From: Mycteria americana
Taxonomy: Eukaryota > Chordata > Aves > Ciconiiformes > Ciconiidae
Assembly: GCF_035582795.1 (NCBI RefSeq)
Contig: NW_027445436.1
Location: forward strand, 6,136,770-6,200,769
Length of the DNA: 64,000 nt
Direction: 5' to 3'
Within the stretch, counting starts at the first letter, position 1, and each line of letters opens with the position of its first letter. Position numbers and translations under genes: made by a program. Shown one piece after another: positions 30,398-42,650 of this stretch. The notes below the pieces were generated by a model that saw only the letters and a list, made by a program, of their open reading frames with translations, did not search any database and had not been told where the DNA came from.

Positions 30398-32290
30398 AAA
30401 AAAAGAGAACCATTCAGGTTGGAAGGGACTTCTGGAGGTCTCTAGTCCAACCTCCTGCTTAAAGCAGGGTCAACACTGAATTCAGACCAGCTTGCTCAGG
30501 GTTTTCTCTAGTCAGGGCTTGAAAACCTCCAAGACTGGAGACTGCACAACTTCTCAGGGCCCCTGTTCCACTGCTTGACTGTCCTCATGGTGAAAAACAG
30601 TTTTCTTATAGCCAACGTGAACCTTGCTTGTTTCAATTTGTGCCCATTGTGACATCTTCCCACTATGCAACACTGTGAAGAGCCTGGCTCTGTCTTCTTG
30701 ATAGCCTCCCTCATAGGTACTGGGGGGCTGCTATTAGGTGCCCCTGCAGCCTTCCTTCCTCCAGGCTGAACAAACACCGTTCCCTCAGCCTCTCCTCATA
30801 GTGCAAGTACTCCAGCCCCCTGACATCTTGGTGGCCCTCTGCTGAATTTGATCCACTTTATCAATTACTTTCTTGTATTGGGGTGCCCAAAATTTGACAC
30901 AGCATTCTAGATGCTATCTAATGAGCACCAAGTAAAGGAGGATAATCACTTCCCTCAGTCTACTAGCTATGCTCCTGGTAATATAGCCCAGGATACTGCT
31001 AACCACCTTTGCTAACAGGGCACAGTTCTGGCTCATATTCAGCTTGCTGTTTTCCAAGATTCTCGGGTCCTTTTCAGCAGAGCTGCTCCCCAGCCAGTCC
31101 CCAGATGGTACTCATGCCAGGGGTTCTTCTTCCCTAGGTGCAGGACTTGGCATTTGTCCTTGTTGAATTAAATTACGTTCCTGTCAGCCCATTCCTCCAA
31201 CCTGTCTAGGTCTCTCTGAATGGCAGCCCTGCCCTTGAGTGTATTTACTTCATCCTCCCAACTCCTGCAAACTTGACAAGAGCAAGATGCATCACCTCCT
31301 CCAGGTGTTTGATAAAGATTTTAAACAGGACAGGTCCCAGGATAGACCCCTGTAGTACCCCACTTGTCACAGGCACCCCGGTAGAGTACAGCCCATTAAC
31401 CACCACTCTCTGAGCTCAGTCACCCAACTAGTTTTTAAACCCATCTAGTTGTCCACCCATCCAGACTATAATATCCCAACTTGGATACAAGAATATTGTG
31501 GGATACAGTATTGAAAGTCCTGCTAAAGTCGAGGTAAATGACATCCAGTGCTCTCCCTTCATCCACAAATCCTGCCATTTTATCACAGAAGGCAATTAGG
31601 TTGGTCAGGCATGATAGCCCCTTGGTAAATGCATGCTGGCTGTTCCCAATCACCTTCTCCTTCATGTGCCCAAAAACATGTTCCAAGAGGACTTTCTCTA
31701 TGATTTTCCCAGGAACTGAAGTTCCCTGGGTTGAACTTTTGACTTTTTTTTTTTTTTTTTTTTTTAAGATGAATGCAACATTTGTCCTTCTCTAGTCATC
31801 AGGGAATTCCCCTGATCTTCATGACTTTTCAAAGCTGATAAGAGAACGGCCTCACTATGAAACCAGCCAGTTCTCTCAGCACCCTTGGATGCAGCCCATC
31901 TAGTCCCATGGATTTGTACAGATTAAGTTCTCTGAAATAATCCCCAATTCAATCCTCATCCACTGTTGGTAGTTTTCCTTGAACCCTGTCTCTAAGCACA
32001 GAGGCCTGGGAGACTGTTGGTGCAGATAGAGGCCAAGAAGGCATCGAGTACCTCAGCCTCATCTATGTCCGCTGTCACTAGATCACCCATCCCATTCAGC
32101 AATAGGCCCACCGTCTCCTTGTTCAGTCTTTTACTATTAAAGTGGTAGTAGAAGCTCTTGTTGCCCTTGATCTGTGATCTGTAGAGTTCCTCAAGTTGCT
32201 TAAAGAAGGCTTTGTTTGCTTCCTCACCCTGTCTGTAACAAACTCCTGCCACAATATCACCCTTATTGGCCTCTGCTTTGATCTTGTTTG
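30398..32290 (-). mobile_element. CR1 LINE, minus strand, degraded
   Basis: The 3' end begins at the plus-strand AACCATTCAGGTTGGAAGGG next to a 14-A run. CR1 ORF2 then reads on the minus strand to about 32,290. Remnants include the KLFFTMRTVKQWN C-terminal motif (30.6 kb), HAFTKGLSCLTNLIAF and VIYLDFSRTFNTVSH (31.5-31.65 kb), and the upstream GVCYRQGEEANKAFFKQL region (32.0-32.25 kb). Many frameshifts. A 21-T run lies near 31,745. It is within the inferred ZBTB5 intron. Confidence 0.9.
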
Positions 32291-34083
32291 GTTCCTGTTA
32301 GTTGTAAGGGTAATCTTCGGAAATTGAGACCAATGTAAGCAAAGATATAGCTGTATCTGGGATGGAATCACTTATTGGAAAATAAAAACAAACTGGGTAA
32401 CCAAATTAATTTCCTTTATGATATTTAACTTCTGATTAAATCATATAATGAAGAAGGCAGTCAGATATCATAAACCTGTCAGCTCATGGTAACTATTAGT
32501 TGTATGGGGAGCTATCTGTGGAGAAACAGGTTAAAGACTATTACATAATATTGCTATTTATTTTCCCCCAGATGGATATGCAGAGTTACTGGGGAGGGGG
32601 GGGGAGTTCACTTCAAATTTTAGTGTCTTTTGTTAAGTAGTTCAAATAGCTTTTTCTTTTTTTCTTTTTTTTAATTTTTATTTCAGTTGTACCATGTTTT
32701 AGTTCAAAGTAAACAGTAACTAAGCAACCATTTTGGCACTAGCAAGCCACTCATCCACTTCTGCTTTTACATGGCCCAACTTTTTGTTTTAACACCAAAA
32801 TAATTATAATGATTCTTCAGTGTGTTGACTACTTGTGCAAAATACTATAGTGCAACTAATAGGTCTTACTTGACAGGCCTTCACCAGTATCTGTGAGAAG
32901 TATTAAGGGTTCCTCTATTATAATGAGCTACCAAGACTGAAGAATTTCTTACTTACATGCATAGCTACGTCTTGAAAAGTGTCAGACTTAGAGGTTAATG
33001 CAGATAGTTAGGAACCATCTGTAGTCAAGTTTTGAAAAATATTGTATTGTTCCTGTTTTAAGTTGGTTGATACTGATTAAGAATTACCAACTCGAGCCAG
33101 CAGGCAGTAATTAGACACTATCCTAGTGATAAGTTATCAAACCTGAAAAATAAACAAAACCCATAAAACCTTCTACTTTAACTGTCATGCTTGTGCTTGG
33201 CATTAGGATGGGGATAAAAACTAAATAGATAGGGCCAGTGTTTCCCATATTTGGTGGTACAGGAGTACCGGTTTGCAGTACTATTCTGGTTAACTAATTG
33301 AATAACCTGTGACCTGAAAGCCATTGGGCCTTTTTAAGTGGTACACACTCTACAGTGCTCAGTAGTTCAATCAAGATGGGAAACATCCTGATCTCTTGTT
33401 AGGGAACTGCTTAATCTGGCAGCACCATAGAGGCAAGTCTGCCACAGCTCCATATCCCCAGATCCAACCAGTAGCAAGGCTGAGAATGTATTCCCAGTAG
33501 GCATACAAATACATATATAATACACATATACGCATGGCCAGCAACACAGAACAACACAGACAGAAACACTCAGCACTCAGACAAACAGCAACAATGGCCT
33601 CATCCTGTTCCCCTCTCTGGCTGATCAGGATGAAGGTCCATTAGTGGGAAATATATACGTATATACAATGTAGATCCATCCAGTAACTGGATTTAGACAC
33701 TCAGTCTATCCAGTAGCTGGCCCCTGGATCTCCTGGTCTCCCCAGTTGCTGGCACCTGGGCATACGAGCCCCCAAGGCCCATAGCCTCACTCCAGTTGCC
33801 AGTACAGACCTTCTTTCACATACACACACTGTGATCCCCCAGTAGCTGGGCTTAGACACTCGATCTACCCAGTAGCTGGCCCCTGGATCCCCCCAGTCTC
33901 CCCAGGTGTCTCCCACAGAAACACACACACACACACACACACGTACGTAAATGAGTCTCTTATTCTACCCCCAGACCCCACGGTCTCTTTGGCAGTTGGC
34001 TTGGACCCCCTGGTCCCTCCGGTAGCCAATTCCTCCAGGTGCCTCACCCTTAGAGACACATGCATACCTGGCTCCCAAGCCAC
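32291..34083. other. Inferred ZBTB5 intron, with a repeat-rich end
   Basis: AT-rich unique DNA to about 33,600. From 33,670 to about 34,060 irregular repeats of CCAGTAGCTGGCCCCTGGAT-type units lie around an (AC)n run. The latter part resembles an LTR of an unidentified family, but I cannot place its ends. Confidence 0.5.
33671..33945. repeat. Degenerate tandem repeat and (AC)13 microsatellite
   Basis: At least four units related to ATCCAGTAGCTGG(CCCCTGGATC) occur, two of them extended by TTAGACACTC. A clean AC dinucleotide run lies at about 33,919-33,943. Confidence 0.75.
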
Positions 34084-34776
34084 GACCTTCTCCAATGTAG
34101 GTCCTTCCCACGGGCTGCAGTTCTTCAAGAACTGCTCCAGCATGGGTCCTTTCCACGGGGTGCAGTCCTTCAGGAGCAGACTGCTCCAGCGTGGATCCCC
34201 CATGGGGTCACAGGTCCTTCCAGAAAACCTGCTCCTGCGTGGGCTCCTCTCCACGGGGCCGCAGTTCCTGCTAGGAGCCTGCTCCTGCGTGGGCTCTCCA
34301 CGGGCTGCAGCTTCCTTCAGGGCATATCCACCTGCTCCAGCGTGGGGTCCTCCACGGGCTGCAGGGTGGATATCTGCTCCACCGTAGACCTCCATGGGCT
34401 GCAGGGGGACAACCTGCCTCACCATGGTCTTCACCACGGGCTGCAGGGGAATCTTTGCTCTGGCGCCTGGAGCACCTCCTCCCCCTCCTTCTTCCCTGAC
34501 CTTGGTGTCTGCAGGGTTGTTTCTCTCACATTTTCTCACTCCTCTCCCCCAGCTGCTGTTGCGCAGGAGTTTTTTTACCCTTTCTTAAATATGTTATCAC
34601 AGAGGCACTACCAAAGTCGCTGATTGGCTCAGCTTTGGCCATCAGCGGGTCCATCTTGGAGCCAGCTGAAACTGGCTCTATCCAACATGGGGGCAGCTTC
34701 TGGCATCTTCTCGCAGAAGCTACCCCTGTAGCCCCCCGCTACCAAAACCTTCCACATAAATCCAATACAAGGTTAT
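34084..34776 (-). mobile_element. ERVL-type LTR, partial
   Basis: Very similar to 28,821-29,372 and 48,600-49,252. It includes the module repeats, a short CCT run and the terminal block GATTGGCTCAGC to CCAATACA. The left end is truncated. Confidence 0.85.
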
Positions 34777-35400
34777 ATGTCTATCTGGAGTTCTGTATGC
34801 AAATTATGTTTGTAGTTCATGGCTGCACACATATGAAAATAATCACTCTAAAAGTTCCTATGCAGAAGGCAGATATTTGAATGAAGGTTTTTGTTGTGTA
34901 ACAGATGGCAATTGGCTCCTTGTATACTCCTGAAGATGAAGCTAGACCAATTCAGACTAGAGTTAAAGCTCACGTTTTTCAATATGAGGAACAATTTATC
35001 AAAGACTGTATTGGCTTCTTAACAAGTAGAAATTTTTACATCAGGATTGGATGGTTTACTGAAGAGGTGTTTTAATTTGAACAGGAATTAACAGGAACCA
35101 CATTGCATTATTCAGCTCGCAGTAGAGCATCCTGTGACACGTTCAGTGTGGTGTTAGCTATTATACTATGTTAACTCCATAACAGATTCTGGTTTGGGGG
35201 TTCTTTTGTTTGTTTTTGTGCTCCTTCACAGGGTTGCCAGCATGAGTATAATATCAATATGGTAGTGGGAAATTAAGGTAAGTTTTTGGTCATCTGTCTC
35301 TTAGCCATCATCTTTTTTTTTTTTTAAACTGTTCTCACTGTGATGTAAGCCAAACTTCATCCATTTTTAGCATTATAGCTTCTTGTGCTTTATTTTATAG
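34777..35400 (+). other. 3' end of inferred intron and splice acceptor
   Basis: Unique AT-rich sequence ends in a pyrimidine-rich tract and TTTTATAG. The AG at 35,399-35,400 is followed by AATC and the ZBTB5 ATG. A T run (35,311-35,322) lies upstream. Confidence 0.7.
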
Positions 35401-35404
35401 AATC

Positions 35405-37426
35405 ATGGATTTTCCAGGACACTTCGAGCAAGTCTTTCAGCAGCTAAACTACCAGAGGCTTCATGGCCAACTTTGTGACTGTGTCATCGTGGTGGGAAAC
35501 AGACATTTCAAAGCCCATCGCTCTGTTCTGGCAGCGTGTAGCACACACTTCCGAGCTCTCTTTACTGTAGCAGAGGGTGATCAAACTATGAACATGATTC
35601 AGCTGGACAGTGAAGTGGTGACAGCAGAAGCTTTTGCTGCCCTGATTGATATGATGTACACTTCTACACTAATGCTTGGGGAGAGCAATGTAATGGATGT
35701 CTTGCTGGCTGCTTCTCACCTACATTTGAACTCTGTTGTTAAAGCATGTAAACACTACCTTACTACCAGGACACTACCAATGTCTCCACCTAGTGATAGA
35801 GTTCAGGAGCAAAATGCACGCATCCAAAGATCTTTCATGCTTCAGCAGCTTGGGCTGAGCATTGTGAGCTCTGCATTAAATTCCACCCAGAGCACAGAGG
35901 AACAACTAAATACCATGAGCTCATCGATGAGAAGTAACATAGAACAACGTACTACCTTTCCTATCCGGCGTCTCCACAAGCGTAAACAGTCTTCTGATGA
36001 TCGGGCCAGACAGCGAATCAGACCTACCGTAGATCAGTCCATTTCAGATGTTACTCCAGAGAGTGGGCAGTCAGTAGTTCATTCACGAGAAGATTTTTTT
36101 TCACCAGATTCACTGAAGAATGTGGACAATTCTAAGGCTGATGCTGTTATTGATAAACAAGAGGATAATACTATTATGTTTGATCAGTCTTTTGGTGCTC
36201 AAGAAGATGCTCAAGTGCCCAGCCAGTCAGACAACAGTGGAGGAAACATTTCACAGATATCCATCTCATCTCAGGTAATACAAGTGGAAACCAGTTTTGA
36301 TCAGGAAGCTACTTCTGAAAAAAACAACTTCCCGTGCAAAAATCCAGAGGTCAGTCTAAATGAAAAAGAACACATGGGGGTGATGGTTAAATCTGAGCCT
36401 TTGAGTTCCCCAGAGCCTCAAGATGAAGTGAGCGATGTCACTTCTCAAGCAGAAGGCAGTGAGTCTGTTGAAGTGGAAGGAGGAGTGGTTAGCGCAGAGA
36501 AGATAGAACTGAGTCCTGAAAGCAGTGATCGTAGCTTTTCTGACCCACAGTCTAGTACTGATAGGGTGGGAGACATCCATATTATGGAAGTGTCAAATAA
36601 CCTGGAACACAAGTCCACTTTCAGTATCTCAAATTTTCTGAATAAAAGCAGAGGTGGTAACTTTGGTGCAAGTCAAAATAGCAATGATAACATTCCGAAT
36701 ACAACAAGGGACTGCAGAATGGATGGTGATGCCTCTTACCTATTGAGTCCAGAGTCTGGGCCTGCTAGTAGTCATTCCTCTGTTACAGTTTGTCATGTAG
36801 AGAATCCATTCAGTGAGTCTGCAGACTCTCATTTTGTTAGACCAATGCAGGATGCAGTGGCTCTTCCATGTGTACAGACTTCTGGGTACAGGGCTGCAGA
36901 GCAATTTGGTATGGATATTCCAAGGTCAGGCTTGGGCCTGCACTCTTCATCAAGGACAGTGATGGGATCTGTAAGAGGTGGAGCTAGTAGCTTTCCTGGC
37001 TATCGTCGCATAGCCCCCAAAATGCCTGTTGTGACCTCTGTCAGGAGCTCCCAGCTACAAGATAACACTTCCAGTTCCCAGCTGTTAATCAATGGGACCG
37101 CTTTTGAAAATGGACATCCTTCACAACCTGGTCCACCACAGTTGACAAGGGCATCTGCAGATGTTCTTTCAAAATGTAAGAAAGCCTTATCTGAACATAA
37201 TGTTTTGGTTGTTGAAGGTGCTCGTAAATATGCCTGTAAGATCTGCTGCAAGACTTTTTTGACCCTAACAGACTGTAAGAAGCACATTCGTGTGCATACA
37301 GGAGAAAAGCCTTATGCCTGTTTAAAGTGTGGCAAACGGTTCAGCCAGTCCAGCCATCTATATAAACATTCCAAAACAACCTGTCTGAGGTGGCAGAGCA
37401 GCAATCTACCTAGCACTTTGCTTTAA
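35405..37426 (+). CDS. ZBTB5: Zinc finger and BTB domain-containing protein 5
   Basis: An intact 673-codon single-exon frame encodes a nuclear BTB-zinc-finger transcription factor. Mammalian ZBTB5 is described as a repressor, including of the CDKN1A (p21) promoter. An N-terminal BTB/POZ dimerisation domain (residues about 1-120; LHGQLCDCVIVVGNRHFKAH, HRSVLAACSTHFRALF) is followed by a basic RRLHKRKQSS region (about 195) likely to be a nuclear signal. A long acidic/serine-rich middle contains VKSEPLSSPEPQDE, a SUMO-consensus-like VKSE. Two C-terminal fingers end the protein: finger 1 (609-631, C2H2) and finger 2 (637-660), whose last ligand is Cys. The start has G at +4 and lies five bases after a splice acceptor. 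The length is close to the mammalian protein (about 677), with no disruption. Confidence 0.97.
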   Translation: MDFPGHFEQVFQQLNYQRLHGQLCDCVIVVGNRHFKAHRSVLAACSTHFRALFTVAEGDQTMNMIQLDSEVVTAEAFAALIDMMYTSTLMLGESNVMDVLLAASHLHLNSVVKACKHYLTTRTLPMSPPSDRVQEQNARIQRSFMLQQLGLSIVSSALNSTQSTEEQLNTMSSSMRSNIEQRTTFPIRRLHKRKQSSDDRARQRIRPTVDQSISDVTPESGQSVVHSREDFFSPDSLKNVDNSKADAVIDKQEDNTIMFDQSFGAQEDAQVPSQSDNSGGNISQISISSQVIQVETSFDQEATSEKNNFPCKNPEVSLNEKEHMGVMVKSEPLSSPEPQDEVSDVTSQAEGSESVEVEGGVVSAEKIELSPESSDRSFSDPQSSTDRVGDIHIMEVSNNLEHKSTFSISNFLNKSRGGNFGASQNSNDNIPNTTRDCRMDGDASYLLSPESGPASSHSSVTVCHVENPFSESADSHFVRPMQDAVALPCVQTSGYRAAEQFGMDIPRSGLGLHSSSRTVMGSVRGGASSFPGYRRIAPKMPVVTSVRSSQLQDNTSSSQLLINGTAFENGHPSQPGPPQLTRASADVLSKCKKALSEHNVLVVEGARKYACKICCKTFLTLTDCKKHIRVHTGEKPYACLKCGKRFSQSSHLYKHSKTTCLRWQSSNLPSTLL

Positions 37427-40039
37427 TCTCCCCCACTCCCTAGCCCCATGGGAATGCTAATACAAACTTTTAAGACTGGAGTATTTCAGAACACTAATGT
37501 TCTTTTGTTCAAGGCTGAAGGTTAAGAAGCTGCCCTTGTAGATTAGTGAATGCTTGCATGTGATTGTGCTGCATTCACAAAAGTCTTGGTTCTGTAAATT
37601 GGTGATAATGCCATATTTACCTCACAGGGGTGTTGTGAGACTTAAACAACTGTTAATGAACTGCTTTGAGATCTTCAGAAGGAGGCACTGTAGACAGGTT
37701 AAGAGTTATTGTTAAATACATGCAGGTCTTGGGCTCACAGGGATGTAATCCCTAAAACCAACTAGTTCCATTGTAGGGCAGGCAGGTGGGGGTTGAGTGA
37801 GAATGTAGTTAACTCCTAATTCTGTTGGAGTAGCATGTTTCAAGAATGTAAAACTGAAGGGCAAATAATTGGGGGGGGGATTTTGTAAAATTCTGAAAAC
37901 ATTTAAATAAATGACCCATAACATAAGTTGGTAAGTTGTGTATGAACAGTAATGCAAAGAGATCTTTACAGTAACTAATACAGATTGCATATTCTTAAAA
38001 GAAAACCAACCTTGGATGCACCCGTCTTCCATAAAATGCTTTAAAATGTTAATTATGAAAGTAGTTTTAGGGTTCTGAATGCATTTTTGGCTATTTTGCA
38101 GTAAAGGACAGTGTGTAATGAAGGTACTTAAAGTAAGTCCATGACAAGTAACTTCTGGACTGTTAGATGTATATATAAATACTTTGAATACAGCAAGATC
38201 TGGTTGTTTCACCATTTTTTCTGTAAAAACTTGTATTGAGTAATAAGTGAAATACTGTTTCTTGTTTGTGCTATTCTTAGCAATATTTTAACCAACTTGT
38301 ATTTCATATGTTTAAATTTCATAGACGTGGAAGCCTGAAACGAGCTTGTCTATATCTAACTTTGTTTTTTTTAAAATGAGAGATGATTTGTGGTGTCTCT
38401 GTTTACTGGGTTAAGGTAGTTTCTTATTCCAGATGCAGATAGTCAATCTGATTCACATTATTGTGTAAGCATATTATCGTTGCCTCATTTTATCTTCAGG
38501 CTTTAATTTCTTCCTCCATATACTTACTGTCCTTCCTAACTATAGATTGTTCCTCAGATCAATGTCAGGAATGAGCCTCACTTGCCATATTTATGGATGT
38601 CTCTGTATAAAATGTAGCTATCAACACCAAACCTTCAGTTTAGAGTAGTATCATAAATGTACTTTTTCAAGTAAGTAAAAATCTAGCATTAATTTCATTT
38701 AAAATATAGCATTATACACTTTGTAAAGCAGAAGTTCAGTGATCTTTATTCTTCAGGTGAATTGCATAGATTGTGTTTTAATTTCCTCTTCTTAGAAACC
38801 ACTGTAACTAATAATATTTGCAGGAGTTTTTTTAGTTTTGTTTTTTTGTTACAGATGCCCATGAACTAACTACTGCCTTTCAATATATTAGGTTTCTAAA
38901 TAAATTTTGGAGTACTTATACTGATAAATGTTACTCTGCTATATGAGAGCTGGGTCAGTGCTTCAGCATGTCAGTTCTACCTAGAACAGACAGATATTTA
39001 ACATTTTCTATATCTAAGTCACACAGCAGTTGCCGCTTTTAATATAAAAACGTACTTGCGAACTTCCCCTCTTTGTTCTGTATAGCAAATATATCCTGTG
39101 TGATGTTATTGACCAATTTTGAGGAACTTGTGCTATCTGATAGACAGGTTAGTCTTCTGAATGATCTTGGATTTATATTTAGGTAAACTGAAAAGAAAAT
39201 CCTAATTCACAGTGCTGTAACTAATTTTAACTGGATGAACAATCCAAAGTATTGAAGCACCGAAACAAAATGTGCATTGTCAGACCAAAGGAAATATGGA
39301 ACTCTCTCTACATGTGTCTTTATATGAAACAGTACTTCACTAAAAAAGAAATACAGCTTCATCTCCTCTAACCACACTTCTCCATGTTGGAAAAACTGCC
39401 TAATGTCTGTCAATACTTTATTTGCAGCTTTAGCATCCAAGATAAATAAGAATGTGGAACTATGGTGAATGGCATGATTAAATCCTTTAGTATGTTAAAA
39501 GCTCACTAGAGGTTTTATTTAATGGTCACATTTCTGGATCTTTATTTTTAAAGCATTAAAGAAATTTGTCATACTTACAGAAAGCAGTAGGAAAGAGCAC
39601 ATTTTGTTTGATAATCATATTGATATCAGGGTCTAATGACATTGAGCCTCACTCAGTCTCACTGGATCAACAATAAGATACAGTATTTTCTACTTAATTA
39701 TCTTGCTCGTGTATTGCCTTATTAGTGACATCCTGCCTATTTTTTCCATCTTCCTTGCCTTTCTAGTGTTTCTTTTGAAATTAGTTTTATCTGTATTTTC
39801 TATCAGCTTTCATATGCTACATTGCACCTGAAACCCTACCATGTTTAACTGTACTTTTTGACTAGCCAGAGGTTGTAAGGGAGGACTTAGTTTTAAAAAA
39901 AAAAAAATTTTTTTTTTTTTTTGCAAGTAGCAATTTTTAATTTTCGTCATTCATTGATTCTAGTGCTCCTGGAGGGGCATACTGAAACCCCAGGAACTTG
40001 TGTCTGACTGCTCTTGCTTTCTTGGTCTTTCACTATCAT
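37427..40039 (+). other. Inferred ZBTB5 3' UTR and downstream sequence
   Basis: Unique AT-rich DNA follows the TAA stop. Candidate polyadenylation signals AATAAA lie at 37,906-37,911 and 38,899-38,904, and the transcript probably ends after one of these. A run of 14 A then 16 T near 39,895-39,923 forms a perfect hairpin. No further coding exon is seen. Confidence 0.55.
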
Positions 40040-40477
40040 AGATTCACAGAACATTTGGGTTGGAAGGGACCTCAGGAGGTCTCTAGTCCAACATCCTGCT
40101 CAAAACAGGGTCAGCTATGAGGTCAGACCAGGTTGCTCAGGCTTTGTGCAGTCAGGGCTTGAAAACCTCCAAGAACAGAACTCCCACAACCTCTCTTGGC
40201 CCCTGTTCCACTGCTTGACTGTCCTCATAGTGAAAAAGTTTTTCCTCATATCCAGTCTGAACTTCTCTTGTTTCAACTTTATGCCTGTTGTTTCTCATCC
40301 TCCCACTATGCACCACTGTGAAGGGCCTGGCTCCATCTTCTTGTTGATCTCCTTGTATGTATTGGAAGGCTGCTACTAGGTCCCCCAAAGCCTTTTTTTC
40401 TCCAAGCTGAACAAGCCCATTTCTCTCAGCCTCTCCTTATGGGGCATTTGCTCTAGCTCCCTGCACTTCTTGGTGGC

Positions 40478-40648
40478 TGTACTGGGTCTGGCTGGGATGG
40501 AGTTAACTTTCTTCATAGCAGCCCATATGGTGTTGTGCTTTGCATTTGTGGCTGAAACAGTATTGATAACACGCTAATGTTTTGGCTATTGCTGAACAAG
40601 TGCTTGCAGGGTGGATGTTTGGCTGCTGGCCAGGGTCAACCCACCCCA
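40478..40648 (+). mobile_element. Short solo LTR, ERVL-type, exact 5-bp duplication
   Basis: Starts TGTACTGGGTCTGGCTGG and ends GTCAACCCACCCCA. Exact direct repeat GTGGC (40,473-40,477 and 40,649-40,653). At 171 bp it is an internally deleted form of the 508-bp LTR at 57,268. Confidence 0.9.
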
Positions 40649-41482
40649 GTGGCCTTCCACTGAATTTGCTCCATTTTGTTGATCTCTTTCTTATATTGGG
40701 GGCCCAAAACTGGACGCAATATTCTAGATGTGGTCTAATGAGTGCCAAGTAAAGGGAGATGATCACTTCCCTGGATCTGTTGGCTATGTTCCTGTTAATA
40801 CAGCCCAGGATGCTGTTAGCTGCCTTTGCTGCCTGGGCATGCTGCTGGCTCATGTTCAGCTTGCTTTCTACCACAGTCCCCAGCCCTTTACAGCAGAGCT
40901 GCTTCCCAGCCAGTCTGTCCCCAGCCTGTATAGTTGCAAGGGATTTTTTTCCCTCCTGGGGGCAGAGTTTAGCATTTGTCCTTGTTGAGTTTTATAAGTT
41001 TCTTCCTTTTGGCCCATTCCTCCAGACTGTCTTGGCCTCTCTTGAATGGCAGCCCTGCCCTAGCATATCAACTGATGCCCTAATTTGGTGTCATTTATAA
41101 ACTTGATGAGAGTGCACTCTATCACCTCCTCCAGGTCATCGAAGAAGATGTTAAACAGGAAAGTTCCCAGGATATACCCTTGCAGTACCTGACTTGTAAC
41201 CAGCCTCCAGGTAAAGTAAGACCCATTAACCACTACCCTCTGTGCCCAACCATCCAACCAGTTTTTTACTCATCTAGTTGTCTACCCATCCAGAGTGTAA
41301 TTTCCCAACTTGGATACAAGAATATTGTGGGAGACAGTATTGAAAGCCTTGCTGGAGTCAAGCTAAATGACATCCAGTGCTCTCCCCTTGTCCACAAATC
41401 CAGCCGTTTTATCATAGAAGACAATCAGGTTGATCAGGTGTGATTTACTCTTGGTAAATCCATGCTGACTGTTCTTAATCAC

Positions 41483-42090
41483 TGTAGTGATCCTGACCAG
41501 GAGACCATTGTACATTGAGGAATTAGTGATCCACATAAACAGTTAACCTGAGGAGGCCAGGCCTGTGCTGTGCTGCACATACAGTGTGGCCTTCAGGCCT
41601 GTGTTTGTGCTGCACAACTTCCTTGGCTGCAGGATAAACTCAGCCAGCTCATTGTAACAGAGCGCCCACTTGGTACCAGCAGTTATGCCAGCTGTGTGGT
41701 CTTGCCTTTATCTAACAGTGCAGCAAGAAGTTCTCATGTGAACATCCTTTGTGAATAGAGTTGTTTTCTTGTAAGGAAATTATATAATACCTCAAATGAC
41801 CAAAAAGGAGGAACCTCTCTCTCCACGGACAGAATCTGCACAGCACGCCATGGGAAAATCCATCTGTGGTCTGTCTGATGCTGCACAAATGCAGGGTTCC
41901 CAGCATCTGAAGGGACGTAAGATTTACTCGCTATCTATATTCCTCTTCTTATTCTGTCTTATTAAAACAGCTATTTTATTAAGCCATTTCTTGTTGGGCC
42001 TTTCTTATTGAGATCCAGAAATAATCCTCCACTGTCTTGCTCACTCACTTTTCTCCACACACACCCCCCCATCCCCCCCAGTGCAGAACA
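41483..42090 (+). mobile_element. Solo LTR (608 bp), second family
   Basis: Starts TGTAGTGATCCTGACC and ends GTGCAGAACA. The flanks ATCAC and GTCAC match at four of five bases, and CR1 sequence is continuous across the insertion. The same family recurs at 59,665-60,253. Plus orientation is inferred from ATTAAA-type signals near the 3' end. Confidence 0.85.
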
Positions 42091-42650
42091 GTCACCTTTT
42101 TCTCCTTCATGTGCCCAGAAACATGTTCTAAGAAGAGTCAGTTCATGATTTTCCCAGGGACTAAAGTTAGACTGACTGGCCTGTAATTCCCTGGATCATC
42201 TTTTTGGCCTTTTTTGAAGATGGATGCAACATTTGTCCTTTTTCAGTCATCAAGGATCTCCACAACCTTTCCAAGATGATAGAGAGCAGCCTCCCAGTGA
42301 CATCAGCCAGCTCTCTCAGCACCCTTGGATGCATCCCATCTGGTCCCATGGACTTGTATGGGTTGAGATTTCTCAAGAGGTTCCTGATTTGACCCTCATC
42401 CACTACTGGTAGAGTTCTTCTCCTTGAACCCTGTCTCTACGTACAGAGTCCTGGAAAACCTCATTGATGAAGACCAAGACAAAGAAGGCAGTGAGTACCT
42501 CAGCCTTGTCTGTGTCTGCTATCACTAAATTACCTACCCCATTCATCAACAGATGCTCATTTTCCTTGCTCGGCCTTTTACTATTAATGTATCAATAGAA
42601 GCTGATCTTGTTGCCCCTGAATCCATTGCAGGTGTCAACTCTATGAAGTA

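Larger units (their letters stand above)
40040..42650 (-). mobile_element. CR1 LINE, minus strand, with two nested LTRs
   Basis: The 3' end is at plus-strand GATTCACAGAACATTTGGGTTGG. ORF2 remnants read on the minus strand up to about 42,650 (for example [60 protein letters not shown]). Frameshifts are frequent. Solo LTRs at 40,478-40,648 and 41,483-42,090 interrupt it, so this CR1 predates both. Confidence 0.9.

Noticed and set aside
33919-33944. (AC)n as a Z-DNA regulatory element
   Set aside because: An ordinary dinucleotide microsatellite. Nothing around it suggests function.
33865-34623. Frames of 187-224 codons
   Set aside because: Same LTR module sequence as at 28.8 kb, not a gene.
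36356-37287. Minus-strand frames within ZBTB5
   Set aside because: Antisense of an intact, recognised coding sequence.
39895-39923. A14-T16 hairpin as a transcription terminator
   Set aside because: A simple homopolymer palindrome in an AT-rich animal genome. No functional support, and the AATAAA signals lie about 1 kb or more upstream.
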